Assembly (NCBI RefSeq): GCF_042242105.1
Contig: NC_092013.1
Span: forward strand, 18,365,618 to 18,429,617
Source: Pempheris klunzingeri
Taxonomy: Eukaryota > Chordata > Actinopteri > Acropomatiformes > Pempheridae
DNA length: 64,000 nucleotides
Direction of reading: 5' to 3'
In this document: positions 23,260-34,800 of the stretch, in pieces
Layout: every line of letters begins with the position of its first letter
How positions within the stretch are numbered: the first letter of the stretch is position 1
Made by a program: the position numbers and the translations under genes
The notes under the pieces: generated by a model
What the model saw: the letters and a program-made list of their open reading frames with translations, nothing else
The model's database searches: none
Told to the model about the DNA's origin: nothing

Positions 23260-23900
23260 CTTTGACGCGTCTTGAGATGCAGCCCAACAATCAGAGACGC
23301 GCAGCGAGGAACCGTGTTAAATCCTGATGGCTGTCCTCATTAGAGAAATAATGGAAGCGGACGGCCAGTTGCTGTGGAAACCTCGGGCCAGCCACGAATC
23401 CCATTTAGTGCATTTCGGCAGAATCGCAGAGAGGGGAGGTCATGACGGGGACTGGCTTCAGGAGCAGAGGGCACAGCTGCCGGAGCGGCTGCGGTGGGCC
23501 GGACCTAACGCCAACCCTACGGCGGAGGCAGCGGCGGCAGCCTGTTCAGCTGGGGAGAGTCGACGGCGCGGTGGGTTCATGCGGGGAGGCAGGAGCGGTG
23601 TGGTGTGGAGAAGGCATGCCTCGCAGGGGGGGAAGGCACGGGATAGTGGATCACTGACGAAACACCAGAGCGCAAATATGATGAGTCTGGACTTTACGCT
23701 TTTTACGCAGCAGCGGCGGAGGCGAAAAGATTCACGTCGTGTTGCGTAACTCGACGCCGTTTGCAGGCACGACAGCACCACTAGCTCCTGGAGTCACGAT
23801 GGAGAAGTTGTTGGGGTTTTTTTTTTTGAAAAGTAACCCCAACTACACGCCACAAAATGTACACAAATCCCTCCCGTCACCCAGAAGTTAGCTTCAGTGC
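23260..23900 (-). promoter_or_regulatory. src: CpG-rich region with probable src 5' noncoding exon
   Basis: From 23260 to about 23760 CpG is frequent, unlike the AT-rich flanks. On the minus strand this block ends at 23260 with ...gtcaaa-g followed by gtaagc, a strong 5' splice site. There is no matching start codon in frame with src, so the simplest reading is a noncoding first exon and promoter joined to the acceptor before 15015. The transcription start is not defined. The 140-codon plus-strand open frame here is most likely a by-product of GC-rich composition. Confidence 0.5.
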
Positions 23901-24687
23901 TAGCTAACAGAATCCGTTGCTAAGCGACAGACACTTCCTCTTATGAGCGGCCAGTTTAACGTTTGGCGCATTAATATTAACACTTTACCGTTATGAGGCC
24001 GAACAGGTGTCCGGTAATCAGAGATTTTAATCCGCTGCAGAACTCTAGCCCACTCAGAGGAGAGGACCGGGACTACTTGGAAACAAATTTCAAACATCTG
24101 AAGTTCAAGTTTAGAAATACGAAAAAAATCACTCTATTTCTCAAATAAAACCAGAATAATTCGTCCAAATTCCTTAAAAAAACGGTACAAATCAGTGTTT
24201 TCTTTGTTCAATCGGGATTATGTCACATCCAGGTAGGCCTATAGGTCATAATGAAGTCTGACCAGTGCTGACTTTTAGAGCCTATTTATTGATCTTTACA
24301 GTTAAAAAGAACCCTCATAAGTATAGAATGACTGACAAACACACAAATACTTTCAGTGAATGGGAGTTATTTTTTTCTAAACTATGACCATCTTATTTGG
24401 TTCGATCTTCCCATGTAACTTAATTTTTGGATTCCCTAACTACTGCAGGTATCACCAACTGTGTCTGACTATCAAAAAATATTATATATACTTTACCTGC
24501 AGTGAAACAGGCTATTCGTGTGCCACTAAATTATTGCTTTACAAGGAAATCATGATGTATTCAGCCATACAAACGCAGTGGATGTAAGGATGTAAGGACA
24601 GGACATGACCTCAATCTAACTAACTTAAAACCAAACTGAAACTTAGTAATGACTATAAACAGCCGAGGTGAATGACTACACTATGCA
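23901..24687. other. Intergenic space between src promoter and manbal 3' end
   Basis: CpG content drops after about 24.1 kb and the rest is AT-rich. No exon, RNA gene or recognisable repeat was seen. Confidence 0.5.
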
Positions 24688-25028
24688 TTTATTTGTCTGA
24701 TGCAATACACATATTATTCAATGAATGACATTCAATTAGAAAAGAAATTAAAAGCAAAACAAATATACCCAATAAAATGTAAAGCTGCATAACACGATGA
24801 CCATTCGCTCTTTGTAATACTGTGTTGAATATGAAAAGGACAAATCGTTCGAGGTCATTCTGAAGGCTCTCAAATTAAATGTGCATCATTTCGTATTGTC
24901 ATAATGGACATAAGTGTTTCATGTAACTGTGTTGATAACTGTCAATGTTGAGTCACTCATGACCACACACACCCATTCATACAAGCAGGTAACACACACG
25001 CATGCACACGCGCACACACACACACACG

Positions 25029-25065
<37 letters not shown>

Positions 25066-25069
25066 CTAT
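24688..25069 (-). other. manbal: Probable manbal 3' UTR
   Basis: Runs from the stop codon to a minus-strand AATAAA at 24688-24693. It begins with a long GU tract transcribed from the CA repeat at 24991-25064. The end is inferred from the signal alone. Confidence 0.45.
24991..25064. repeat. (CA)n microsatellite at the manbal stop codon
   Basis: CA dinucleotides with a few CG steps, ending about five bases from the manbal stop codon (25070-25072). Confidence 0.95.
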
Positions 25070-27285
25070 CTATCGCTTCTTTTTGCTCTCTTTCTTTGGT
25101 TTCTGTCGAATTGGAGCTGCTGGTCCTTTAGGTTTCTTCATCTGTTCAGCGGCCTTGCCATCAGTGGACTCGGTCTCCTCCTGCAGAGCAAACACAGGAA
25201 ACATTAGATTCCCTGAAACTTCACAACAAACCCTCTGAGTCATGAGCATGATTAGATAAGCTTTGAAGTTTTGAAGATGTGTTCCAATAATGCTTTTGCT
25301 GTCTGACACTCGCACTTGCAGCATTTTCCACTGTATTGTTTTCAAAGTGAATCTCGTCATGAAACCGTTTGTGTTTTATCCAATATACTGTGCAAAAGGG
25401 GTCAATGATTAGAGATAACAAGTGATATGTTTGTTACAGTTTTCACTTCAGATATTTCAGACTCTACTTATCTCAGTTAAATGGACGGCTGAATGGAATA
25501 AGTTTTTGGAGCAGAGTTATACACGCACGAGAAACAAAAGAAATTCAGACGTGCTTCAGCACTTTTGTTGTCAGCACTGTTTCTGAGAGTGCAACTTTCT
25601 TTCCTGTGGTGAGGCAGAGCGCCGGCAGGCTGCTGTGACGGATGGAATGGCGACATACTGTGGAGTGTAATCAGTGCATCTGATGACAACGTCTGAAAAT
25701 AGAATAATTAGACAGTGGATTTAATTGGTCTTGTCTATAAATAATCTCTCCTGGCAGTTGTTAGCACGGAGATTGTGAGAGTAGCCCTTGGTGGCTCCGT
25801 CTTCATGGAGTTTCAAAAATAAGATATTCAGCACTACTCTTGCTAATTGACGTCTGCTTTCTCCGTCTTTTAGAAATACTGAGTGGTGACATTCTGCCGG
25901 AATTCTTTTTACACAAAAGGTGTCATTGTTGAATCAGTAGAGCTGTCAGCAAGATGATACAAGAAGATATTAATTTAACCATTTTCCTAATTAGACTGAT
26001 TTCAGCAGCTGTGCCACACTGCAAATACTTCTAATTTTCTTTATATATATGGATATTAGTATTATTCTAATGTCAAATGTGGCCACTATAGAGAATAATG
26101 TGTTGCACCCCTTCTGCTGTTAGTGAAACTATTACAAAACAAAACATTCAGTCTTCCACTGAGATGTTATGTCAAAATTGTAAGGTTTCTTCAGGACAAA
26201 CAGGCAAGGCGTGTGTGTATTGTCAAAATACATTATGTGAAGCCAAATGAGTGTATGATTAAGACACAAGTCATTTGCACTGCCTACGGACTGGCAGCTT
26301 AATCAGTGAATGTGACTGTGGGCTGTCAATGCAGTCTTAAGAACTGTCACCTCTTCTTGAGTAAGACATCTTTCATTCCCAATTCAAGTGACAATGAAAA
26401 AGTCTAATTAGATCAGTGAGCGAACACACACACGTGCAACTCTTGACTTATTGTAAACATTAACATTTCACATTTCAGGTAGTTTGTGAGAAATGCTCAT
26501 GTTATCACACTTAGAAAACACATACGGCACTCAAACCCCATCACAAAAAGTCTAAATAAGATTTAGAAATCTGCGTGGAGAAACTTCCTTGAGTACAACA
26601 AAGATATTAATTTGATTTGGTCATTTATTAACTTGGCAGTAACCTGGTTCCAGACTTGTAAACTGCTGCCCCCATCTAGACCTTTTATCAATTACTTAAA
26701 TACAACAGCACAGTGAGAACAAATTCAGATTGATTAACAGGGTAAATTGACTGTATGCATCCTATGGCAAAGTAGATGAATGCGTGCAGAACGTAAATGT
26801 GACATCTTGGGTTCGACAGCAACATTTGTTACACATCAGTACCCTATTTCTCCCCATCATGTCTTCATCCTCTAATGTCAGGTATCACATAAAAGGAAAA
26901 ACACCTCATAAGAGCAAGTGATTCAATCGAAATACTTAGATCATTTTAAATATTAGCACCGAGTTGACAGGTACGCCAAAGCAAGCCCTTAATGGGGATT
27001 CATTCTGCTCTCACATATGCCCTGACCCTGACCAGTCACAGTACATTACCTGACCCACACCCAACCCCAAAGCATGGGAAACACTGTTGTAAAGGGGGGA
27101 GGCCTGCTCCTCTCCCTGCCTTGGTGTCTACCTACTTGCTCATGTCCCTTGGATGTGGGGAAGATGACAGCCAGGATGCAGATGAGCTGGAAGATGGCAC
27201 CCAGAAACAGCCCGTAGCGCAGCACGCTCTCTAGAAAGGTGGGCTCAGGGACCTCTGGGGTGGACAGGTCCAGATCTACAGACAT
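25070..27285 (-). CDS. manbal: Protein MANBAL homologue (2 coding exons)
   Basis: Small membrane protein of unknown biochemical role. Exon 27136-27285 encodes residues 1-50 and exon 25070-25180 encodes residues 51-86. The intron is phase 0, with donor GAGCAA/gtaggt and acceptor ctgcag/gagg. The protein is 86 aa, as in human (85 aa). The N-terminal acidic stretch [10 protein letters not shown] and the hydrophobic segment [19 protein letters not shown] (about residues 24-42) are almost identical to human MANBAL, and the tail ends in the same basic run KESKKKR. One membrane span with a lysine-rich cytosolic-type tail is predicted. The start codon is supported by an acceptor (ttgcacag) 46 bases upstream at 27331, which makes this the second exon of the transcript. 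The neighbouring src gene lies downstream on the same strand, as in human. Confidence 0.93.
25181..27135 (-). other. manbal: manbal intron
   Basis: About 1.95 kb, AT-rich. No repeat copy with clear ends, RNA gene or alternative exon was recognised. Confidence 0.6.
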
Positions 27286-27667
27286 GATGCTGCGGATTGG
27301 CTGTTTAGTCGGTTAGTCTTCAGTGACCTACCTGTGCAAACAACAAGGTCACAGTTAGCAGGAATAATATATCCCAAAATGTGGTGTTTGGGGGTGTCAA
27401 AGGGGGTTTTAGCGGGGCACATCCCAGTATTGCTATAGCCCCACCCACACTATGGACATGTAACTTATAACAAAAGACAGTCCTGGAGAATCAATATCAT
27501 ATAGTCACGCTTCACTGCATATTTTTTATTGTTTATTGCAGACAGAGCACGGACAACAGACCAAGCTGGGGCAGATTTACAGCGTAGCAAAGCAGTGTGG
27601 CTAGCTAGCGTTACAGTTCACACTTTGATATGCATGAACACAGTAAATGTGAGGAAGAAAAACGTAC

Positions 27668-27860
27668 CAGTGGCGCGGATACTTGGCTCTTCTTTGTTGT
27701 TGCAGCAACGTAAAACATGAAAGTCAGAGTGAAAAAAATAAAGCCATGAAACACTAAGAAGGAAAGATGCTAATTTAACTAAACAACACAAGAAACAAAC
27801 CCCTTCCTCCACGGAGCGGAAGTGACGCCGCAAACCAGCGACTCACTTCCGGTGCGGTAA
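27668..27860 (-). promoter_or_regulatory. manbal: Probable manbal first exon and ETS-type promoter
   Basis: Around 27816-27855 the sequence has two facing ETS sites, cggaagtgacgc and acttccggtg, in a small CpG-rich patch, as in many TATA-less housekeeping promoters. On the minus strand a donor-like ccactg/gtacgt at 27667-27668 could end a noncoding first exon spliced to the acceptor at 27331. The exon extent is inferred. Confidence 0.45.
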
Positions 27861-28403
27861 ATGATTGGTTTGAAAACATCGCCCCCTAGTGTTCATATTC
27901 AACTCTACTCAATACTCAATTAAACTGACTTTTATCGTTATGTGGGGCTTAAAAAATAGGGAAAAAAAGTCTACTGTAGCTCTCGCTACTTTGAGAGGAA
28001 AGTGTTAGATATTGTGGATCTATATTTCACTTTCCTGTGTTTATCTTACAGCAGTAGCAAGCAGCTTGGTTACTTAAAGCTTACAGGTGATGCATGAAAA
28101 TAGTTAAACTACTCATGTTCAGTATTTGGACATAAAAAAAACTGGATGTACATGGTGTTGGATCAACAACTCAACACTCAAAAATGATTTTTCAGAATGA
28201 GTACCTTTTAAATATACCAAAAATTTGACATTTTTGTATTACTGGTTACTGAAGAGTAAGTTATTTTTCATAAAAGACAACTTCATGTCATTTCAAAGAC
28301 AAAAGCTTTGAAATGAGATGAAATGTGTTAATTGAGAATATTTGATGTACTCTTCAGTCCTTTCCTGATCAAAATGCAACCATACAGATTCATATAAACA
28401 GAG
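27861..28403. other. Short intergenic space between manbal and nfatc2
   Basis: About 540 bases of AT-rich sequence separate the manbal promoter from the nfatc2 polyadenylation signal. No feature was recognised. Confidence 0.5.
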
Positions 28404-28890
28404 TTTATTTAATATAAAATATTTTATACATGCTCACAAGGCACAATTGTACAAATATATGAACAGAAAGAGGCCAAACACTTTAAAATAAAGACAAAAT
28501 AGATACAGTTTAAGGTATAAGACATTGTCTACTACCTTTGCTAAGATATGAAAATATTGAAGGCTAACAAAGAGCTGACCTGTTTCTTGAAATATAATGT
28601 TATAACTTGCTGAGTTTGAAAGGTGAATAGTGCCTAGTGAACGGCTACCCTTCACACCAACACTATGTCTTATTTGAAATAAAATCAACAAAAGCCTGAG
28701 GTGGATCACGTTCTAATACGTGCCTTCAATGTCAGCCACCAATCCAGTTTATTTTTTTTATAGCAAATCTTAATAGTACAAACTTCCTCAGGCACAATCA
28801 GGACTTTATATTCATAGTTCCTGAAGTCCACATGCTCTGTTAACAGCTTTTAAACATAAATGTGATTAGGACTGCTGCCGGCCTCCAGGA
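28404..28890 (-). other. nfatc2: Probable nfatc2 3' UTR with AATAAA at 28404-28409
   Basis: The nfatc2 stop codon is at 28891-28893. A minus-strand AATAAA occurs at 28404-28409, giving a 3' UTR of about 0.5 kb. It is AT-rich. Confidence 0.5.
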
Positions 28891-31800
28891 TCACTCTCCA
28901 CTGTGGCCTTTCAGGTCTCTTCTGATGATGTCATTCACTGGAAAACATTACAAATAGTGGTCAGAAACTTCAACGTCCACAGCTACAGTGCTTATTTAAT
29001 GTAACACTTTAAAGGAAATCATCTTGTATGCTTAATGTATCATCTACATTTTTCTTTTTTATACGTAAGTCAAATGAGTCAAATCTGCTGTTGCTTTCAC
29101 CTCATTCATCCTCAGCTTCCTTGTTTGATTTGTTGGAGGATCAGGGGATTATGCTGTCTACAACAGGGGTTTGCTTTAATGCTACCAGTTGGAGTTGCCA
29201 AAGTCATGTTTTTTGGGGCATTTTATGCTTTTATGAGAGCCAGTAAAGAGATGAAAGGAAATAAAGAGGGAGAGAGATAAGACAACTAAGGTTCCCAGCC
29301 AGACATGAACCTGGGACATAGTTTACATCCCTCAAAATGTTGTACATGCATTTACATAAATCAGTACAATAATAACTCTACAGTGATGATGTAAAATATT
29401 GCAATGACTTTAATGCACACTAGATGTCTCTACTTTATTCACCACAGATTTATGTTTGATAGTTTCTGGATGGATGACTGTCTGATCTCTTTCCTAACAA
29501 AAATAAGCACAATTGTGGCATGGGAATCTTTTCACAGAATAAAAATATTATCCATATTAAATATTATCTCAAGAAACTGTAACTAATGGACACAATAACA
29601 TGAACATGATATTAAATATTGGTTAGGTTGCCTCTGATGCTCAGTAAAACAGACTGTTGTAGTCACTTAAACTCTATTACCTCAGTCAGAACAAAGGACA
29701 TTGCTGCTTCTTTATAATCACAGGTGTGTCTGCATGCATTTGCCAATAAAGCAAACTTCCTGTACGGTCTTCTATCACAGAGGTGTAAACAGAAACCATG
29801 GCCTCACAGCAAACAAGGTCAAGGTACCCCACTTGTTCTCTCACTTCATGGTGGCGTTGCCTCTTTCTCCTTGATCATCCTCAAATACGTCAGGAATCAC
29901 AAGAAAGTTGTATTTGCCTTATTTCAAATGAGGCTGGGCTGCTCACAAAGCGCCTGTTTGCATGTGTGTGAGAGTGAGTGAGACCGAAAGAGAGATAGGA
30001 AAGTGGATAGAAAGCCCAACAGAAAACCACAGGAAAGGATTTGCAAGCGTACAGTTGCAGTGTGCTTGTGTGCATTTGCACACTGGACCACAATTACCCA
30101 TCCCCCAAGCTTCAATATGGCACATCAAACTTAGTTTGAATGCTTTTTTTGTTTCTTGTGAAGCAGTTAATACAGTATCTTCTACAGTTCAGCTGAACAT
30201 TTCAGTGATCTGTTGGATTGTGGAGGACTTTTTCAAACCAAAAAAAAGGCTGAAGCAGAGACAGAAATAGATCCATTAGAAACCAAACAGACAAGATTCA
30301 GACCCTGAGTTACTGACTGATTGAGGCAGAATGCAAATGTGCTGCCAATTACTCTCTTGACACTGTTGTATATTAGACTATCAAATACAGAACATAAAGA
30401 CTCACTGATTACAGCTGTGGTACACTTGAAACAAACAAGTTCATATGACCTGTTGTCCAAACATGTCTGAAGGAAAAATTGCTTGAGCTATTCAGAAGAG
30501 TCGCACTAAAAGGCGGTGTCTAGAGAGAAAATGACACAGACCTTCAATTAGTCTCTCCTCAAAGGTCTTTGAGTGCACGAAAAATGACAAAAGTAATCAT
30601 GTGATGAATGAAAAAGCAACCGTTTAGGAGAGACGTTTAAACCCTGAATACTTTCTCGCTGATCTCTGCATTAGGTGGGCGTGCTTCCTCAGATGCTGTT
30701 TGGTAACCAGCGCTTCAAACGAATGACTCCTTTAGGAAAGCAGTACAGAACAGGAATACTCACCATCCTCCAGGTAAGCATAGCGGAGGTTCTCTTGTTT
30801 GACTGTGACCCTTTCTGGACATCGTTCCTCGTAGTTTCCTCTACCAGAACCGATCTGACCGCCTGGCTCCACCCGTCCTCCAGCCTTCCCCTGAGCATGA
30901 CCTTGGATGTATCTTGAAGGTGGTGACTTTCCCAGTGGCAGCGCTGCCTGCACAAAACTCTGATGTCTTGACATCAAACATGCCTCGAATGAATCGCCGA
31001 CCTGAGGGCATTCGCCCCGTTTGCCCACAGGGGCTCTGGCACTGACACACTGGCTAGGAATGGAGGCAGAGTGGGAAGCGATTGGGGAACCACCGGGAAG
31101 GGCGGCACCACAGTTGCCGTAACGTTGGTTTGCAGTGTGGTACAGCACGGGGCTGTTGATCAGAGTGGTGGCTCTGGACTGGTAATAGCCTGATTGGTTG
31201 TCCAGCGGATCAGGAGTTAGCGCATGCGCTCTGGGGTCTACGGTGGTCAGATGGTACATAGATGGAGATACATTCCAGGCTTGGAGGTTGCTGTCATGCT
31301 CCAGGTGATGGTAGAGCGACTTCATTGACAGGCCAGACAGAGACTGATTATCTGAGTAGCTGTAGGAATTCAACTGGTAGTCGTCCTGTGGTTCTGCTTT
31401 GATGGCTAGAATACAAAAAAGATTATTTGATCATGGAAGATGAGAGCGATCAATAATGATACATCATTAGCTCACTGACAGGAGAACAAATACAGAAATA
31501 GGATAAAGAGTCTGCATCCACACTAGCATCTCTGAGAGGCTCTACTGTATGTGAGTGAGTGAGAATGAGTGACGATGCTAACATGTTGATGTTTAGCTGG
31601 TAATATTTAACAGGTTCGCCATCTTAGTTTAGCCTGTATGCTAACATTTATTACTGACAACTAACCACAGAGCGCAGCTGAGTCTGATGGGAATGGCATT
31701 AGTTATCCTGGTAATCTGATAATACACCGAAATACTGGGTGAATTAAAAATGTGGCCAGAGGATAGCGCTATTAAAAGTCAGCGGATCGTCAAAGTTATT

Positions 31801-34800
31801 AGGCTTCCTCCTCTGGTGGCCATGCACGTCTGCCCTAAATGTGACTTCAATCCATCTAATAGTTGTTGGGATATTTCCGTCTTTATCAATGCGGTGGACC
31901 GACACTGCCATTCAAAGAGCCATGCTGCTAGCACAGCTTAAAAACTGTTATAATGACTGATTTTGTTGTGATTTAATTCCACCGATATATATATATACAT
32001 TTCATGGTAAAGTACCAAAATTTACATTTCTTTCATGTACCAATTTCCCCTCACCCTGCCTCATCTATTCCTCCTTCAGTTAGTGACATTTCCTAAAACG
32101 CTTATCATCATCAGTGAAAGTGTTGTTCTGCATTTCAGCTGTAGCCATTACATGTAGGTGGAGAGAGCGTTAGTGAAAACAAAAGCAGTTAGCAGAGTGA
32201 CAGATTTTCCCGCTTAAAAGCAAGTGAGAGTTGTCTTCCTACATACAAACCTGTGTTGTGGCTACAGTTCACTGCTAACAGCTACTGACTGACTGATTTC
32301 TCGTTATTGGGACTGGTTTCTTGTAAGATCAGCGTAAAATGAGAATCATAGACAGACGGTGTATAGCAATTAGATCTAATCTGATTAAAGTGCTTTGATT
32401 TCCTGTCTTCTCTAAGTTTGATGTGATCAAAGGATGGATGACTTAGTACCTGTTTGCCACATTAGCAACATTACAACCTGTTTAACGTTTAGACATTAAA
32501 TGCCATCATTGTAACAGCAAAGGTCCAAAGACACGTGAAGTGCGTTGCGTCAAGTCTGTCAGCAGGATGTTTGTACTAATAGAGGTGAGAATTATATTTT
32601 CTCAGACCCACAGTCCTGATTCCCCTCGCTGACCCCAGGGTTTAAGCTGTCGACCTTTCAGTTGCCTCAGACATTCAAGGTACCCCCTCGTCCTCCTGTG
32701 ATGGCAGAGCTGAGATGGCTGACAGATACATACCTATCACAGGAGTGAAGATGAAGTGCTGAGGCTGACTGCGTTTCTTCTTCCCGTTGATGACGTAGAA
32801 GTTGACTTTGGCTGGCTGGGAAATGGTCCGGTCTCGGTATGGAGGGACCTCAAGAAACAGCATGTTCTGGATATGGAGATGAGGCACAAGAGAAAAAGCT
32901 TATCACACTTCAAACTGTCATGTCGAAACAGAGAGGCGTAGGCTGCCGCAAATTTCTCTTGTGTGTGTTTCTGATCAGAATCAGTAGCAAAAATAAAATT
33001 CTTTTAATAGGATACACATAGAAGCTGGTTGAGGTAAAGGGGTAAGGTCAGTAAAGTATGGTCCTAGGTGTAGTGTTTTGCTTCCTGTTCTGTCTAAATG
33101 ATCAAATACAGCTAAAAAATCATAGCTTGTGTAAAATGATGCTGCTGCCTCTCTGCATGTGTCAGTATGGAAGTAAACTCACAGCTTGTGTTTTGTCTCT
33201 GTCCACGGTGGCCTCCACCTCCCAGATTTGCCGCCCATCTGAAAGCAGAAGGAATACGGTGCACAGACATTAAAGTAGTGGAAGTTTAAAGCAGTAGTTT
33301 TAACATGTTGGGAAATACTGATTTGCTTTCATGACAGGGATTAGATGGATTAAGAAAGGTGCAGACAACCTTTGGCAGCTTGTTCCCCACTGCTCCCAGT
33401 CTTTGGGCTAAGCTAAGGTGGTTGGATGCGTGAGTGGTATTGATCTTCTCATCAAACTCACGGGAGAAAAGTAACCAGGCACATTTATAATGTTAAACTA
33501 TTGTTTTTAAAAAGTTTAATTTGTAAAAAATGTAATCTGATGGCGCCAATCCTTCCACAGTACAGAGTGTGAGCACATTTACTGTACACACCAACAGTGG
33601 AAAACAAGTTTCTCTTTTATGTCTGGTTTAGTATGTCAATCCCACCTCAGTTTTTACCTGCTGTTTCTGTTTTCTACCCACGCTTTGAAAAAAAACACGA
33701 AAAAAAAAAACAAAGCCTCGGCTCTGGGTCTGAATCTTTATCAGTCTGCCAAACCACATCCTGTTGCATAAAACCCCACACCAAGCAACAGGGAGGCTTA
33801 TATGCAGTCGACTGTGCCCATCCTGCTCTCAAACCATGTAACCAAAGAACGTTGTGTGGGCAGAAGGAGCAGTAAAGGGGTGAGAAATTTCCATGCAAAA
33901 ATAAATAGAGGTTGTCACCTCCAGTATAACAGTAAAAGTTTAAAACAATGGCTCATTTTGTTAAAAGTTAAAAGTGGGGGCAGAAGGAAGGATGTGCGTC
34001 ATTGAAAGTCGGTGCCGCCCGGGCAATATGCAAATAATCTCAAAATACAAATACTAAATGAGTAGGTGGATACACTCGAGCAGGATATTAGAGGGCCACA
34101 TTCATATCTGGGTGTCTATCTTAATTCTATAAACCTGTTTGGAGTCCAAAGCTACAAACACACAACAATCCCAGATCAGCGTAACACACACACCAAGAGG
34201 TTTCATGATAATTAGACGCGCAACACGATGTATTAAAAGAGCAGTTCAACATTTTGGGACATAGGCTCGTTGGTTTTCCTGCTAAGAGTTAAGTGAGAAG
34301 ATTGATACCACTCTCACGTTTGTACGTTAAATATGACGTTACTAACGTTACCGACGTTAGCTTACTAACCTCTAACCTCTCAGGCAAGGCCTCTTTAATT
34401 GGGGTGAGGTGAGAGTTCAGATGGCCAAACATCCCATGAGAGGACAATTAGATTACAGTTAGATCAAAAACAGGTATGGGTGCTCACCTTGTGTCTTCTC
34501 CGAGAATACCACCTTGGAGTCGGAGGTGAAATTCTGTCCAGTAAGGACCATTTGTTGACCACCAAGCACTGAGCATCGGTCCAGGTCCTGCCTCTCGACT
34601 GCAGGGAGCTCCTGAGCTGAGCGCTGGGCTGTGAAAACGGAGAAACACATCTAGTGGGAAAGAATTCCAGGGCAGGTGGCTTCTCAGGCTTTTGATGATT
34701 TACCTCTAGAAATTGCAATATTCACTACTACAGCTTGGTGAACATCCATGTTAAAGCCAACAATTGCCTGGTCATTGACTGATGAAATGTGGCATTATAG

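Noticed and set aside
23327..23749. 140-codon plus-strand open frame in the CpG-rich region
   Set aside because: Ala/Arg/Gly-rich composition follows from GC content, there is no domain or splice context, and the region is better explained as the src promoter and 5' exon.
31750..31941. 63-codon plus-strand frame in an nfatc2 intron
   Set aside because: It lies inside a copy of dispersed repeat family B and is not preserved in the other copies.
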